Source: Methanoregula sp. PtaU1.Bin051 (GTDB taxonomy: Archaea > Halobacteriota > Methanomicrobia > Methanomicrobiales > Methanospirillaceae). Taken from it: 64,000 nucleotides of DNA. The notes below the pieces were generated by a model that worked only from the letters and a program-made list of their open reading frames with translations, did not search any database and was not told the DNA's origin. Shown here piece after piece: positions 27,039-35,408 of the stretch. The stretch's first letter is position 1; each line of letters starts with the position of its first letter. The stretch covers positions 1 through 64,000 of the forward strand of contig MVRE01000015.1 of NCBI GenBank assembly GCA_002067895.1, in the 5' to 3' direction. A program made the translations under genes and the position numbers.

Positions 27039-28078
27039 GGTCCGGCACCCCCTCTGCCCCTGATTCTTCGGGAGATCTCTGCTGCAGCCTGCATGATGGC
27101 CACTGCGCCACCCCTGTCGGCAAACCGGATTCCGCAGGTAGGTGTAATCAGGGACTGGGCGTCAAAAAGTACCGGGTCCATCCGGGAACAAAGCTGTGCC
27201 CTGATTGCAAGATATTTTTCATACAAGGTGTCTACAGTTTCCATTGCAAAGATCTTGTATTCGGCCGGAACAATCCCCCATGCGACAACCCCGCCCAGTT
27301 CCATGTATGAGATCACTGCATCGGAATAGAGCAGGAACTCCCGTGCCGTAGTATATGCATCGAGTGAGATAACGGACGGTTTCAGCCCGATTACAAATCC
27401 CCAGTCCGTATTGGAACAGCAGTGGATCCCAAGCCCGCCCTCAATAAGCCCGGCAATATCGTCCCACCCGGTCTGGACGGTTCCGTGATCGACGGGCACG
27501 ACCGATGAACCCAGCGAGGCGAGATATGGTTCGTTCAGGATGACGAGTGTGTCTGCAGTCTTTGTCTTTGAACGGATCTCCATTTCGCACCAGCGGGCTT
27601 TGAGGGCTATCAGTTTCGAGAGCACGTCCGCGAGCTGGCTGTCGTAATAGATCGGCCGTTTGTTGGCATCTACCACCTGCATGCCGAATGTGACCGGCCC
27701 TGTGACCTGGCACTTGAGTACCGGCAGGGGAGGGAGGTTTCGCGTCATCATGTCAAGGAATGCCGATGCATATTCCCGGTGGAAACCATAGGGGGAATAG
27801 TTTCTCTCGACATAATCCATGTACACCTTTTCCATTGCGGCTGTCTGGTCCCTGGTGCTGTCAAAGAATAGCCGGTCTTCCTTAAGTATCCTGCCTGGCA
27901 GCTGTTCGGAGTCGTTGAAAACGATGCTCTCGAGCTGCCCCCTGTTTGGGAGTGTCGGGATATAGGGAAAATCCGGAAAAACGGCAAGCACATCGTCATT
28001 TGCCAATCGCGGATCCGTATGCGGCAGGGCACCGACACCGGTAGCCCGCGATTGGGGCGGGGAGATCATCTTCGCCAT
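27035..28078 (-). CDS. MetE-like methyltransferase, candidate corrinoid-dependent methionine synthase (MesB type)
   Basis: I start at the ATG at 28078 (347 residues), which has AGGGTG upstream. It matches only the catalytic half of cobalamin-independent methionine synthase. The zinc ligands of that family are visible as H219 and C221 in GIHCCSNTDW and C315 in TPTCGIRF; the usual glutamate is replaced by D240. ILNEPYL (180-186) is the substrate-site strand. Short MetE proteins of this kind encoded beside acetyl-CoA synthase and corrinoid protein genes are known as core-MetE/MesB and take the methyl group from the corrinoid iron-sulfur protein. The neighbours here fit that role exactly. Assignment to MesB rather than another short MetE family is inference. 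Confidence 0.78.
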   Translation of the reverse strand: MAKMISPPQSRATGVGALPHTDPRLANDDVLAVFPDFPYIPTLPNRGQLESIVFNDSEQLPGRILKEDRLFFDSTRDQTAAMEKVYMDYVERNYSPYGFHREYASAFLDMMTRNLPPLPVLKCQVTGPVTFGMQVVDANKRPIYYDSQLADVLSKLIALKARWCEMEIRSKTKTADTLVILNEPYLASLGSSVVPVDHGTVQTGWDDIAGLIEGGLGIHCCSNTDWGFVIGLKPSVISLDAYTTAREFLLYSDAVISYMELGGVVAWGIVPAEYKIFAMETVDTLYEKYLAIRAQLCSRMDPVLFDAQSLITPTCGIRFADRGGAVAIMQAAAEISRRIRGRGGAGP

Positions 28079-28082
28079 TACT

Positions 28083-29984
28083 TTACACCCTTTTGATACG
28101 GCACGCATCCAGCATTTTCTGGACCATCGGAAAGAGGGTGAGATCCGTGTGAGGGAGGAACGAACTCATGGTATACTCGTCCATGAATGATGGCTCTGCG
28201 TTCAGTTCGATATACGCCATCCGGTTTGCGATTTCGTCGAGGGTTTTCCGCTCCCTGCGGTTGATAAGTGCAATGTTTGCCCCGGTCACAGCGCCGTTGC
28301 CGATATTCCGGATCTGGTCTGGATTTATCTCCGGGATAAGGCCGATGATCGTGGCATTTTTCTTGTTGATATAATTGCCGAATGCCCCGGCAAAATAAAT
28401 GGCGGTGATATCGTGGCGGGTGACGTCGGCCTCCTTCATCAGGGTAACGCAGGCGGCATGCACAGACGCCTTGCTCATGATCAGGTTTTTGATATCGTTT
28501 TCCGTTATCACAACGTCTTTGTTAATATCGGTATCTTTTGCCCAGGCAACAACGTATTCCGGAAAGTGGGCCCCGATCCGGATCCGGGGGTTTCCGATAC
28601 CGGTATCGATCCGTCCATTACGGTCGATGATGCAGGCAGCAAACAGTTCGGCTAGCAGGTCGATAAGTCCTGAACCGGTTATCCCACGTGGTTTCAGATT
28701 GTTAATCGTGGAATACGACGGTATAAGTGTTTCGGGATCGATTACGATCTTTTCGATCGCACCGGGGTTTGCCCGCATGCCGAAAAGGACTTCCCCGCCC
28801 TCAAGTGCCGGCCCGGCCGCTCCTGCACAGGAGAACATCCATTCACGGTTACCAAGGACAACTTCGAAGTTTGTACCGATATCGATGAGGAGGGAGACTC
28901 CCTCCTGTCCCGCCATGCCACAGGCAAGGATATCGGCAATGATATCTCCCCCGATGAAATCGCTGACCGCAGGAAATGCAAACAGGCCGCAGTTCCTGTT
29001 GCATGCGATCCCGATCCGGCTCGCAGCAACCGAGAGTGCCCTCTGGACGACCGGTACGTAGGGTTCGGCAATGATGTAGGCCGGGTCGATGCCGAGAAGC
29101 ATGTGCGTCATGACCGTATTGCCGGCAACAACGACCTCATAAATATCCTCGCGGTCGATGCCGGCATTGTCAGATGCGGTGGTCAGTGCCGTATTCACGC
29201 TTTCGATCGCAAGCGATTGGAGCTTTACAAGTCCGTTCTTGCGTGCATAATTCACCCGTGCGAGGATGTCCTCACCGCAACTGATCTGCCGGTTGTAATT
29301 CGAGGCAACTCCGACAACCTTCCCCTCCACCAGATCCCAGAGGTAGGCAACGATGGTTGTAGATCCGAGATCGACTGCCGCGCCGTAAACCCTTTTTGCG
29401 GTATCGTTCTCCTGGAGATCGATGAGGCGGTAGCCCCCGGGAACGAGTCCGACGGTTCCGGTCACTTTCCAGTCGCTGTGGCGAAGGATGGCAGGAATCT
29501 CCCGCATGACCTCAAGCGGGACATAGATCTTTTCCGCGGCCGGGCCGCCGTTTTTCTGGATACCCCAGAGAAGCCGGGTCAGGTCCGGTGAAGGGTCGGC
29601 CAGTGTCGGAGGCTGAAGTTCGACATAGAATTTCCTTACAGACGGGCGGAGATCGATCTTCTGGTCCCGGTGTTCAATTAGGATCTTCTGCTCCTGGATA
29701 AGCGAGCTTTCAGGAATAAAAACCTGAAGGTCACCCTGCACAGTCGTCTGGCAGGCAAGACAGGCCCCCTTTGCCAGTTCTTCTTCAGTGAAGAACCGTA
29801 AATACTTCTGCCGGTCGAACTCGGTTTTGCCGGATTGGATGTATACGATGCACTTTCCACATTTACCCTGACCGCCGCAGACCACGTTCATGTTCAGGCC
29901 GGCATTCTGGGCCGCATCCAGAATTGTTTTTCCCCTCTCGATATCGATCTTCCGGTAGCTTGGAAGGAATGTGACGGTGCGCAT
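28083..29984 (-). CDS. acsV: RACo-type ATP-dependent activator of the corrinoid iron-sulfur protein
   Basis: The 633-residue protein has an N-terminal plant-type [2Fe-2S] ferredoxin domain with C36, C41, C44 and C75 or C78, a linker domain, and a large actin-like ATPase region with VDLGSTTIVAYLWDL, LLIDIGTNFEVVLG, AGPALEGGEV and YFAGAFGNYI. Such proteins reductively reactivate the cobalt(II) form of corrinoid proteins. It lies directly between the corrinoid protein subunit genes and the MetE-like gene and abuts the upstream stop. This places it with the methyl-transfer machinery of the operon. Confidence 0.92.
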   Translation of the reverse strand: MRTVTFLPSYRKIDIERGKTILDAAQNAGLNMNVVCGGQGKCGKCIVYIQSGKTEFDRQKYLRFFTEEELAKGACLACQTTVQGDLQVFIPESSLIQEQKILIEHRDQKIDLRPSVRKFYVELQPPTLADPSPDLTRLLWGIQKNGGPAAEKIYVPLEVMREIPAILRHSDWKVTGTVGLVPGGYRLIDLQENDTAKRVYGAAVDLGSTTIVAYLWDLVEGKVVGVASNYNRQISCGEDILARVNYARKNGLVKLQSLAIESVNTALTTASDNAGIDREDIYEVVVAGNTVMTHMLLGIDPAYIIAEPYVPVVQRALSVAASRIGIACNRNCGLFAFPAVSDFIGGDIIADILACGMAGQEGVSLLIDIGTNFEVVLGNREWMFSCAGAAGPALEGGEVLFGMRANPGAIEKIVIDPETLIPSYSTINNLKPRGITGSGLIDLLAELFAACIIDRNGRIDTGIGNPRIRIGAHFPEYVVAWAKDTDINKDVVITENDIKNLIMSKASVHAACVTLMKEADVTRHDITAIYFAGAFGNYINKKNATIIGLIPEINPDQIRNIGNGAVTGANIALINRRERKTLDEIANRMAYIELNAEPSFMDEYTMSSFLPHTDLTLFPMVQKMLDACRIKRV

Positions 29985-31319
29985 CTATTGTTTCCACTCC
30001 TCGTGAAGAAACTCGCCGATATCGGCGGCATCCCTCGGCCCGACCATGACTTTCCAGCCGGTCGTCTCCTCGATCCTCCCTGAGAGGGGGGCTGCATAGC
30101 CCGGGATTATAAGCGTTCTGTGGGACACTTCGTTCTCAAGCCCGAATTTTTTGATCGCATCACGGACGAGAGTCTCGCTGAATTTACCGGAAGCTACCGC
30201 TGTCAGTACCGACAGACCCTCGGTATCGATGATGAACATAAAACAGGGGATACGGCTGGATTCGAGATAGCCTTCAAGCGTAAAGAACGTGAGGGAGAAA
30301 TTTACGGTCAGCAGGACCGGTGCATCCTTCGCCGGCGATCCGATGCGGTAGATGCCCGGGTTCATCTGGATGGGTTTCTGGGGATCTGTATAGATGTTCT
30401 GACGAAGCGTGAGCGAGGCCTTTGTCGCTTCGGGGGAAAGAGGATCGCAGATTATCACCGAAGCGTACTTCACGATGCCCAGTGCAAGATACGCATCCCG
30501 CAGGGCATTTCTGGCCGCATCGAGATATACCGGGTAACCGAGATCCGGAACGGTACGGGTGATGGCAAGCTGGCGGATTGCGGTCGATCGTACAATGAAA
30601 TCGTTGAGCGATTGCGGGGCGGGATCGAGCAGCAGGTCCTGTACGCCTTCGGCTGCGCAGTCCTTTGCGAGTATAGCCAGGTCATCAAGGTCTGGTGCTC
30701 TCACCACCAGCAGGCAGCCATGCTGCTTTGCAAGGGCGCACATCTCCCGGTAATTGGATCGGGTGGCTGCGTGGATGATCGGGCGGTAAGTCCCGCAATG
30801 GACGAGGGCTGCGGCAAGGGCATCCGTTGTTTCTGCGACCAGCACGAGAGGAAGGTCAGCGGTATTTTCCACGGTTTCTACGGCCTTTGCGAATACCTGG
30901 GGAGATTTGCTGGAATTTATGATGGTAATGCCATTGAACATGAGCCCCGTCCCGACACGGGTGAATGTCTCGTCCCTGACACGGGCAGCTACAGATGCGA
31001 TCTCGTCTCTGCTCTGCGTGTCCGAAACCCGCAGCATGATCCCCGGCGGGTTGTTGAAGGTCTTGTCGTGCCTGTACAGGACAAACTCCTCGCCTACGGT
31101 AAAGGATCGTTCACCGATCCCGATCTTCAGGCGCCTGATCGGGGGGCGCGTAGTTGCTCCGAGCACAGATTTTGCATTATCGTCCAGGTACGGGCAGAGA
31201 TCCACGTCAGCTTTTCCCGCGGCAAGTTTCATGGCGAAGGTGAGGCAGGTGGGATCCCCGCACTCCTTGCAGTTTTTCTTCGGAAGGATCTTGTAGATAT
31301 CGAGGGCTTTTAATGCCAT
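29985..31319 (-). CDS. cdhE: corrinoid iron-sulfur protein large (gamma) subunit
   Basis: I start at the ATG at 31319 (444 residues) because GGGAGGGG precedes it and the family begins there; a longer frame to 31355 overlaps the previous gene. The N-terminal domain binds one [4Fe-4S] cluster through C17, C20, C25 and C42, followed by a TIM barrel and a C-terminal B12-binding domain ending near GWKVMVGPRDAADIG. The subunit carries the methyl group between pterin, acetyl-CoA synthase and, perhaps here, the MetE-like protein. One base separates it from cdhD and its 3' end abuts acsV. Also called acsC in bacteria. Confidence 0.94.
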   Translation of the reverse strand: MALKALDIYKILPKKNCKECGDPTCLTFAMKLAAGKADVDLCPYLDDNAKSVLGATTRPPIRRLKIGIGERSFTVGEEFVLYRHDKTFNNPPGIMLRVSDTQSRDEIASVAARVRDETFTRVGTGLMFNGITIINSSKSPQVFAKAVETVENTADLPLVLVAETTDALAAALVHCGTYRPIIHAATRSNYREMCALAKQHGCLLVVRAPDLDDLAILAKDCAAEGVQDLLLDPAPQSLNDFIVRSTAIRQLAITRTVPDLGYPVYLDAARNALRDAYLALGIVKYASVIICDPLSPEATKASLTLRQNIYTDPQKPIQMNPGIYRIGSPAKDAPVLLTVNFSLTFFTLEGYLESSRIPCFMFIIDTEGLSVLTAVASGKFSETLVRDAIKKFGLENEVSHRTLIIPGYAAPLSGRIEETTGWKVMVGPRDAADIGEFLHEEWKQ

Positions 31320-31320
31320 T

Positions 31321-32271
31321 TCAGTCCCCTCCCGTTGGAACTTTACTATGTGCAAGGCTCCTGAAAGCCTCTTTCAGTTTCCCGATGCTATCCGGGTGAC
31401 GGACGCAGATAATCTCCGCGCCGGCTGCAGCGGCGGCAATTCCGGTATAAAACTCCCAGGCAACGGCCATGGTGTCCCGCGTTCCGGGCTCTGCATCCCG
31501 GACCTCTTTTACCGAGAGCGAATCGACAGCGGAACAGATCATGGGCATCGCAAGATCCGTATCTCCCTTAAGCGCTGAGAACCGGATACGTTCCATGGCG
31601 GAGTACGAGTACTCAAATCCGTACCCGAGCGTTCCTGTATACGGGTCGATCACAATATGATCCTGCGGGACGCCGATCTCTTTTAAGAGGATATTCAGCT
31701 GTTTTGCAAGGTTAATGTCGATAGGCGACTGGGCGATCAGCGAATGGTTGTACGCAAGGGCTGCAGCAGCGATGCTGCGGTACCGGCTGGCCTCCGCAGT
31801 GCCCAGAAGCAGCCGCTCGCCCTGCCCCGCCTCCCCGCATTTCAGGAAGACCTCGCTGTCGATCTTCGGTTCGTTGCTTCCCTCGATTATCAGGGGAAGG
31901 CCGGTTGCGTCCAGAACCAATTCGACGGTTCGTTTTACTGCCTCAAAATCCGAGTAGTTCCGCTGTCGCGTGCTCGTCAGATAAAGGCGGATAATGTCGG
32001 CTCCATAGGCTGAACCGGCAGTTTTTGCCCATTCGGCAGGACTGTTCACTACGTCGCCGCAATAGTTCGTGATGATAGGTGACCAGTACTGTGGGCTGTC
32101 ACAGAGCTCGAAGGCGATGAGGGGGGGCTTTGGAGTCTTTTCAAGAAACGGGAGGGTTGTTCCCCCTCCGATCCTGTAAGAGACGGCCCTCGTCCCGCCA
32201 TCGCTTTTTGTCGCCCCGATGACCACTTCGCGGATTACGGAATTCCAGTCGAACATGGCAGGCAGTCCCAT
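31321..32271 (-). CDS. cdhD: corrinoid iron-sulfur protein small (delta) subunit
   Basis: This 316-residue TIM-barrel protein is the partner of the gamma subunit. The order of segments (FDWNSVIREVVIGA, then ALAYNHSLIAQSPIDINLAKQ in part, VIDPYTGTLGYGFEYSYS and the RIRFSALKGDTDLAMP region) fits AcsD/CdhD. GAGGGG stands before the ATG. It lies 9 bases downstream of acsB and one base upstream of cdhE. The length is like that of the bacterial AcsD; archaeal CdhD proteins are usually longer, which again points to a bacterial-type gene set. Confidence 0.92.
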   Translation of the reverse strand: MGLPAMFDWNSVIREVVIGATKSDGGTRAVSYRIGGGTTLPFLEKTPKPPLIAFELCDSPQYWSPIITNYCGDVVNSPAEWAKTAGSAYGADIIRLYLTSTRQRNYSDFEAVKRTVELVLDATGLPLIIEGSNEPKIDSEVFLKCGEAGQGERLLLGTAEASRYRSIAAAALAYNHSLIAQSPIDINLAKQLNILLKEIGVPQDHIVIDPYTGTLGYGFEYSYSAMERIRFSALKGDTDLAMPMICSAVDSLSVKEVRDAEPGTRDTMAVAWEFYTGIAAAAAGAEIICVRHPDSIGKLKEAFRSLAHSKVPTGGD

Positions 32272-32280
32272 GCGATCCCC

Positions 32281-34311
32281 TCACACCAGCGGTTTCATGG
32301 TAAGGGCCGGGTGACCGGCCTTTTCCAGATAAATTGCGAGATCCTCGATAGTGACAGCCTTGGTTTCATCAGCAATCTTGTCAAAGAACCCGCCGAGTCC
32401 CTGTTTTTCCAGTTTTTCGGTAAACCGGTTTTTCAGTTCATCCTTGAGCTGTTGTGGCATCCATACAAGGCGCTCGATCCCCCCGTCGCCCTGCAGGAAC
32501 CGGTTGGAGATGATAAAATTTTTCGAAATACCGGTAAAACCCGGAGTCTGCGCCCCGCCCCCGATTGTTCCTGCGAGAGTGGAAAAAGTCATCCCTGAAG
32601 GCGTTACCCCCTTGAACTCACGGTTAACGACCATTATTCCGTTCACTTCCGGAAGCATGAGCGCTATGCACTCGAAACAGCCACAACAGGTCATCGGATA
32701 CTCCATGACGCTGTACAGGGAACACCGGTCAACCTCGCCATGACTTGCTTTCTTCACGAACTGATTAACCCCTTCATATTCTCCAGTCACCTGATTGATG
32801 ACCGCGCCTTTGCGGATGGGCTGGTTCGCACCGGCCGGGGATATCTCGTAGGCAATCCTCCCGTCAAGCCAGCTGATGGCACCACAGAGGGCGGGGCGTT
32901 CAGGAGTTATTACGCAGACATGGTTCGGGGCGAAGGTCTGGCAGAGTGTACAGGAATAGTAGGTATCAACGTCAGTGTCCAGCATCCCTTTAATACGGGC
33001 GTCCCGTTCGTCATATACTTTCTCGGCCGTGATTTTTGCTGCAAGAACCTTTTCCTGATCGGTAATGAAAGTGACCGAGACGGCGTCCAGCAGTTGTGGG
33101 AAATCCATCCGGAACTTGTTTGCAAGCAGTTTACCGATATGCTGAATCTTTACTCCCTTTGCCACAACTTCTTTTGAGATCCTGACCCAGATGAGGTCAC
33201 GCTGGGCGACATGCCAGGAGCCTTCGCCGTAATTGACAAAATTATGGATACGGCGTTCGAGAACAGGTTCGTAATCCTTCTTCATGGCCCTGCCTGCGAC
33301 GTGGATGAGGATGGCGAGGGGGTTTGCAGAGCCTTCCTTCATGGCATCGATCTCGGGTCCGATCACCGTCACCTCGCCATCCTTCACTTCGGCCGCATCT
33401 TTCATGGTCAGTAGCTCGAACGCCGGTGATCGCCCGCCGCCGAACTCGACATACATCTCTTCTTTCCGGATGCTCTTCCCTTCGAATGCCGGTGAGCATC
33501 CCATGGGAATGGGGATTGCGGTTACGGTAACTCTTATACCTTTTGCCTCCATTCCGCGTGCAACGGCATCATCCGGCGTTGCCTTGATCCACTGGTCTGA
33601 TTCGTACTGCCCGAGCGACACGATGGGGAAACCCAGCACCCGCATCGCATCAACAAGTGCGAGTTCTTCGTCAGAGAGGCCTGGGAAGACCAGTACGATT
33701 GCTTTAGCTCTCTCGACAGCGTATGATAACAGCCTGCCGGCATCTCCAGGAACAACACCACCAAACATCATGGCGACTCGAGCAACGATATCAATGAAAT
33801 GGACACCATGAAAATTCGTCGGACCGAGCGGGATGAGCCGGTAATCCAGCCCGACTTTTACACCCTCATTGGCAAGGGCTGAAACGACATCGCCGGCAAG
33901 GAATGTAAGCATGTATTTTTCCTGTAGCTCGCGGCAGATCCCTGCAGCGGCAGATCCCTGCTCAGGTTTCCCGATGAGGAGGGCGAGCCCGATGATACTT
34001 CCGTCAACAAGAGAGTATCCAAGCTTCCGCAGCACCGTATCCGGGATAAAACCTGTATAAGGAGCAGGGGGCCGCCCATCAAGTTCTGTTTTCTGCGCGA
34101 GGAGGCATTCGTGGGCAATGATCGGATTGTCCTGCATCTTTGTATAGGCTAAAGCAGCTGCTGCAGGATTGTGAACCGCGATACCGGTCAAAGCATAGGA
34201 CACCGGCAGGTGATATGCAGTTTCTTCATAGGCAAACGATGACGTGAGCGAATTCATTCGTTGTTTCAGAATCGTCTGACCGGAACTGACTGCAGTATTT
34301 ACGTCGATCAT
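32281..34311 (-). CDS. acsB: acetyl-CoA synthase, bacterial AcsB type
   Basis: The 676-residue protein assembles acetyl-CoA from CO, a methyl group and CoA. The A-cluster ligands are all present: C454, C457, C466 and C476 for the [4Fe-4S] cluster, and the C543-G544-C545 motif that holds the distal nickel. It also has the N-terminal region (about residues 1-300) that in bacteria contacts CO dehydrogenase and forms the CO tunnel. The archaeal CdhC lacks this region and is about 470 residues. No CO dehydrogenase gene is in the operon. It is the first gene of the minus-strand unit and is separated from the divergent surface-protein gene by 167 bases. Confidence 0.95.
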   Translation of the reverse strand: MIDVNTAVSSGQTILKQRMNSLTSSFAYEETAYHLPVSYALTGIAVHNPAAAALAYTKMQDNPIIAHECLLAQKTELDGRPPAPYTGFIPDTVLRKLGYSLVDGSIIGLALLIGKPEQGSAAAGICRELQEKYMLTFLAGDVVSALANEGVKVGLDYRLIPLGPTNFHGVHFIDIVARVAMMFGGVVPGDAGRLLSYAVERAKAIVLVFPGLSDEELALVDAMRVLGFPIVSLGQYESDQWIKATPDDAVARGMEAKGIRVTVTAIPIPMGCSPAFEGKSIRKEEMYVEFGGGRSPAFELLTMKDAAEVKDGEVTVIGPEIDAMKEGSANPLAILIHVAGRAMKKDYEPVLERRIHNFVNYGEGSWHVAQRDLIWVRISKEVVAKGVKIQHIGKLLANKFRMDFPQLLDAVSVTFITDQEKVLAAKITAEKVYDERDARIKGMLDTDVDTYYSCTLCQTFAPNHVCVITPERPALCGAISWLDGRIAYEISPAGANQPIRKGAVINQVTGEYEGVNQFVKKASHGEVDRCSLYSVMEYPMTCCGCFECIALMLPEVNGIMVVNREFKGVTPSGMTFSTLAGTIGGGAQTPGFTGISKNFIISNRFLQGDGGIERLVWMPQQLKDELKNRFTEKLEKQGLGGFFDKIADETKAVTIEDLAIYLEKAGHPALTMKPLV

Positions 34312-34432
34312 ATTTCGTTTTCCCAGATCAGATGATGGAACCCGTCATACAAATAGTTTCGTTAAGGGGTATAATCGCGTATCAAATCAGCAATTGCAAT
34401 CATTTTTCCCGGAATCCACTGAAATGCTAAAA

Positions 34433-34440
34433 ACATATAT
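34433..34440 (+). promoter_or_regulatory. TATA-box candidate for the 34479 surface protein gene
   Basis: ACATATAT lies 39 bases before the ATG at 34479. With a start point about 25 bases downstream this would give a short leader that includes the GAGG ribosome binding site at 34468-34471. The placement is right for an archaeal promoter. Confidence 0.45.
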
Positions 34441-34478
34441 TCTTTCAGATAATACGATTGTTAACATGAGGCTGATTC

Positions 34479-35354
34479 ATGGCTATGTCCCGTTTTAATT
34501 TCTGGTTTCCGGTACTTGTGTTGTTATGTGCCGGATTGTGTTGCATGCCGGCTCTGGCTGCAAATGAGACAATAACAATAGCTTACCGGTCATCTGGCGG
34601 ATACTACATTGGCGATACTATCATATTCGATGGGATTAACAAGGTCGGTAATATGACGGTTATCAAGATTACCGGTCCAGGTCTTCCGACAGAAGGTGTG
34701 CCGTTGTATGACTTAAGCGGGACTCCCGGAACCGGTAATACCGTGCCGGTAGACTCGCGGAATTATTGGATCTTCGCATGGGACACATGGCGCATTGATG
34801 ACTCCAAGCTCCAGACTGCCAGGTATACTTTTATCGCTTGGGATAAGGATAATCCGTCAGCTACAGCGACGACATCCATAATTCTCAAAAAACCCGAGTT
34901 CTACATGATCGTAAAACCATCAACGGCACGTATGGGGGATTACGTTGAATTAGATGGTATGGCTGAAAAAGGAGTCACCTATATGAAGATCGATGTTACC
35001 GATTCGGCGGGAACTACCTTCCATACCTTCATAGCACCGGTCAGTGCAACAGGTTTTTTCCAATACGGGTTCCATGTTGATATGAAACCGGGCGAATATT
35101 CTATTAAAGGGACTAACCCCACGATGAGAAACGATCTCACTGTTGGTCTGAGTATATCAGCTCCGAATACAACCGGGATGCAAATTCCTGAACCGGTTCA
35201 AACAACCCCGTCAGCTTCTCCGGAAACTACTATAGTACCCTCAGTCACAACCCCTACACCGATCAAAACTCAGGCCGGGACTGCAGCAACTACTGTCCTT
35301 CTTTCTGTCTGCATATTGGGGGTCATAATCGCTTTCAGTAGACGGGATCAATAA
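34479..35354 (+). CDS. cell-surface protein with signal peptide and C-terminal anchor (DUF3821-like)
   Basis: This 291-residue protein has a signal peptide (about residues 1-28, ending CCMPALA), a beta-rich extracellular part, a threonine/proline-rich stalk (about 235-265) and a C-terminal membrane helix followed by SRRDQ. Segments such as ITGPGLPTEGVPLYDL and the ARYTFIAWDKDNPSAT region recall the DUF3821-type repeats of Methanomicrobiales surface proteins. GAGG lies 7 bases before the ATG. Probably glycosylated and S-layer associated; the role is unknown. It is divergent from acsB. Confidence 0.8.
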   Translation: MAMSRFNFWFPVLVLLCAGLCCMPALAANETITIAYRSSGGYYIGDTIIFDGINKVGNMTVIKITGPGLPTEGVPLYDLSGTPGTGNTVPVDSRNYWIFAWDTWRIDDSKLQTARYTFIAWDKDNPSATATTSIILKKPEFYMIVKPSTARMGDYVELDGMAEKGVTYMKIDVTDSAGTTFHTFIAPVSATGFFQYGFHVDMKPGEYSIKGTNPTMRNDLTVGLSISAPNTTGMQIPEPVQTTPSASPETTIVPSVTTPTPIKTQAGTAATTVLLSVCILGVIIAFSRRDQ

Positions 35355-35408
35355 TACTCTCCTTTTAATTTAATCCGAAGATATCTATTTTGCTTTTAGG
35401 CTCCAATC

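Noticed and set aside
26890-27123. Minus-strand frame that covers the CooC P-loop region
   Set aside because: It is in the wrong frame; the P-loop sequence is read in the frame that starts at the ATA at 27038.
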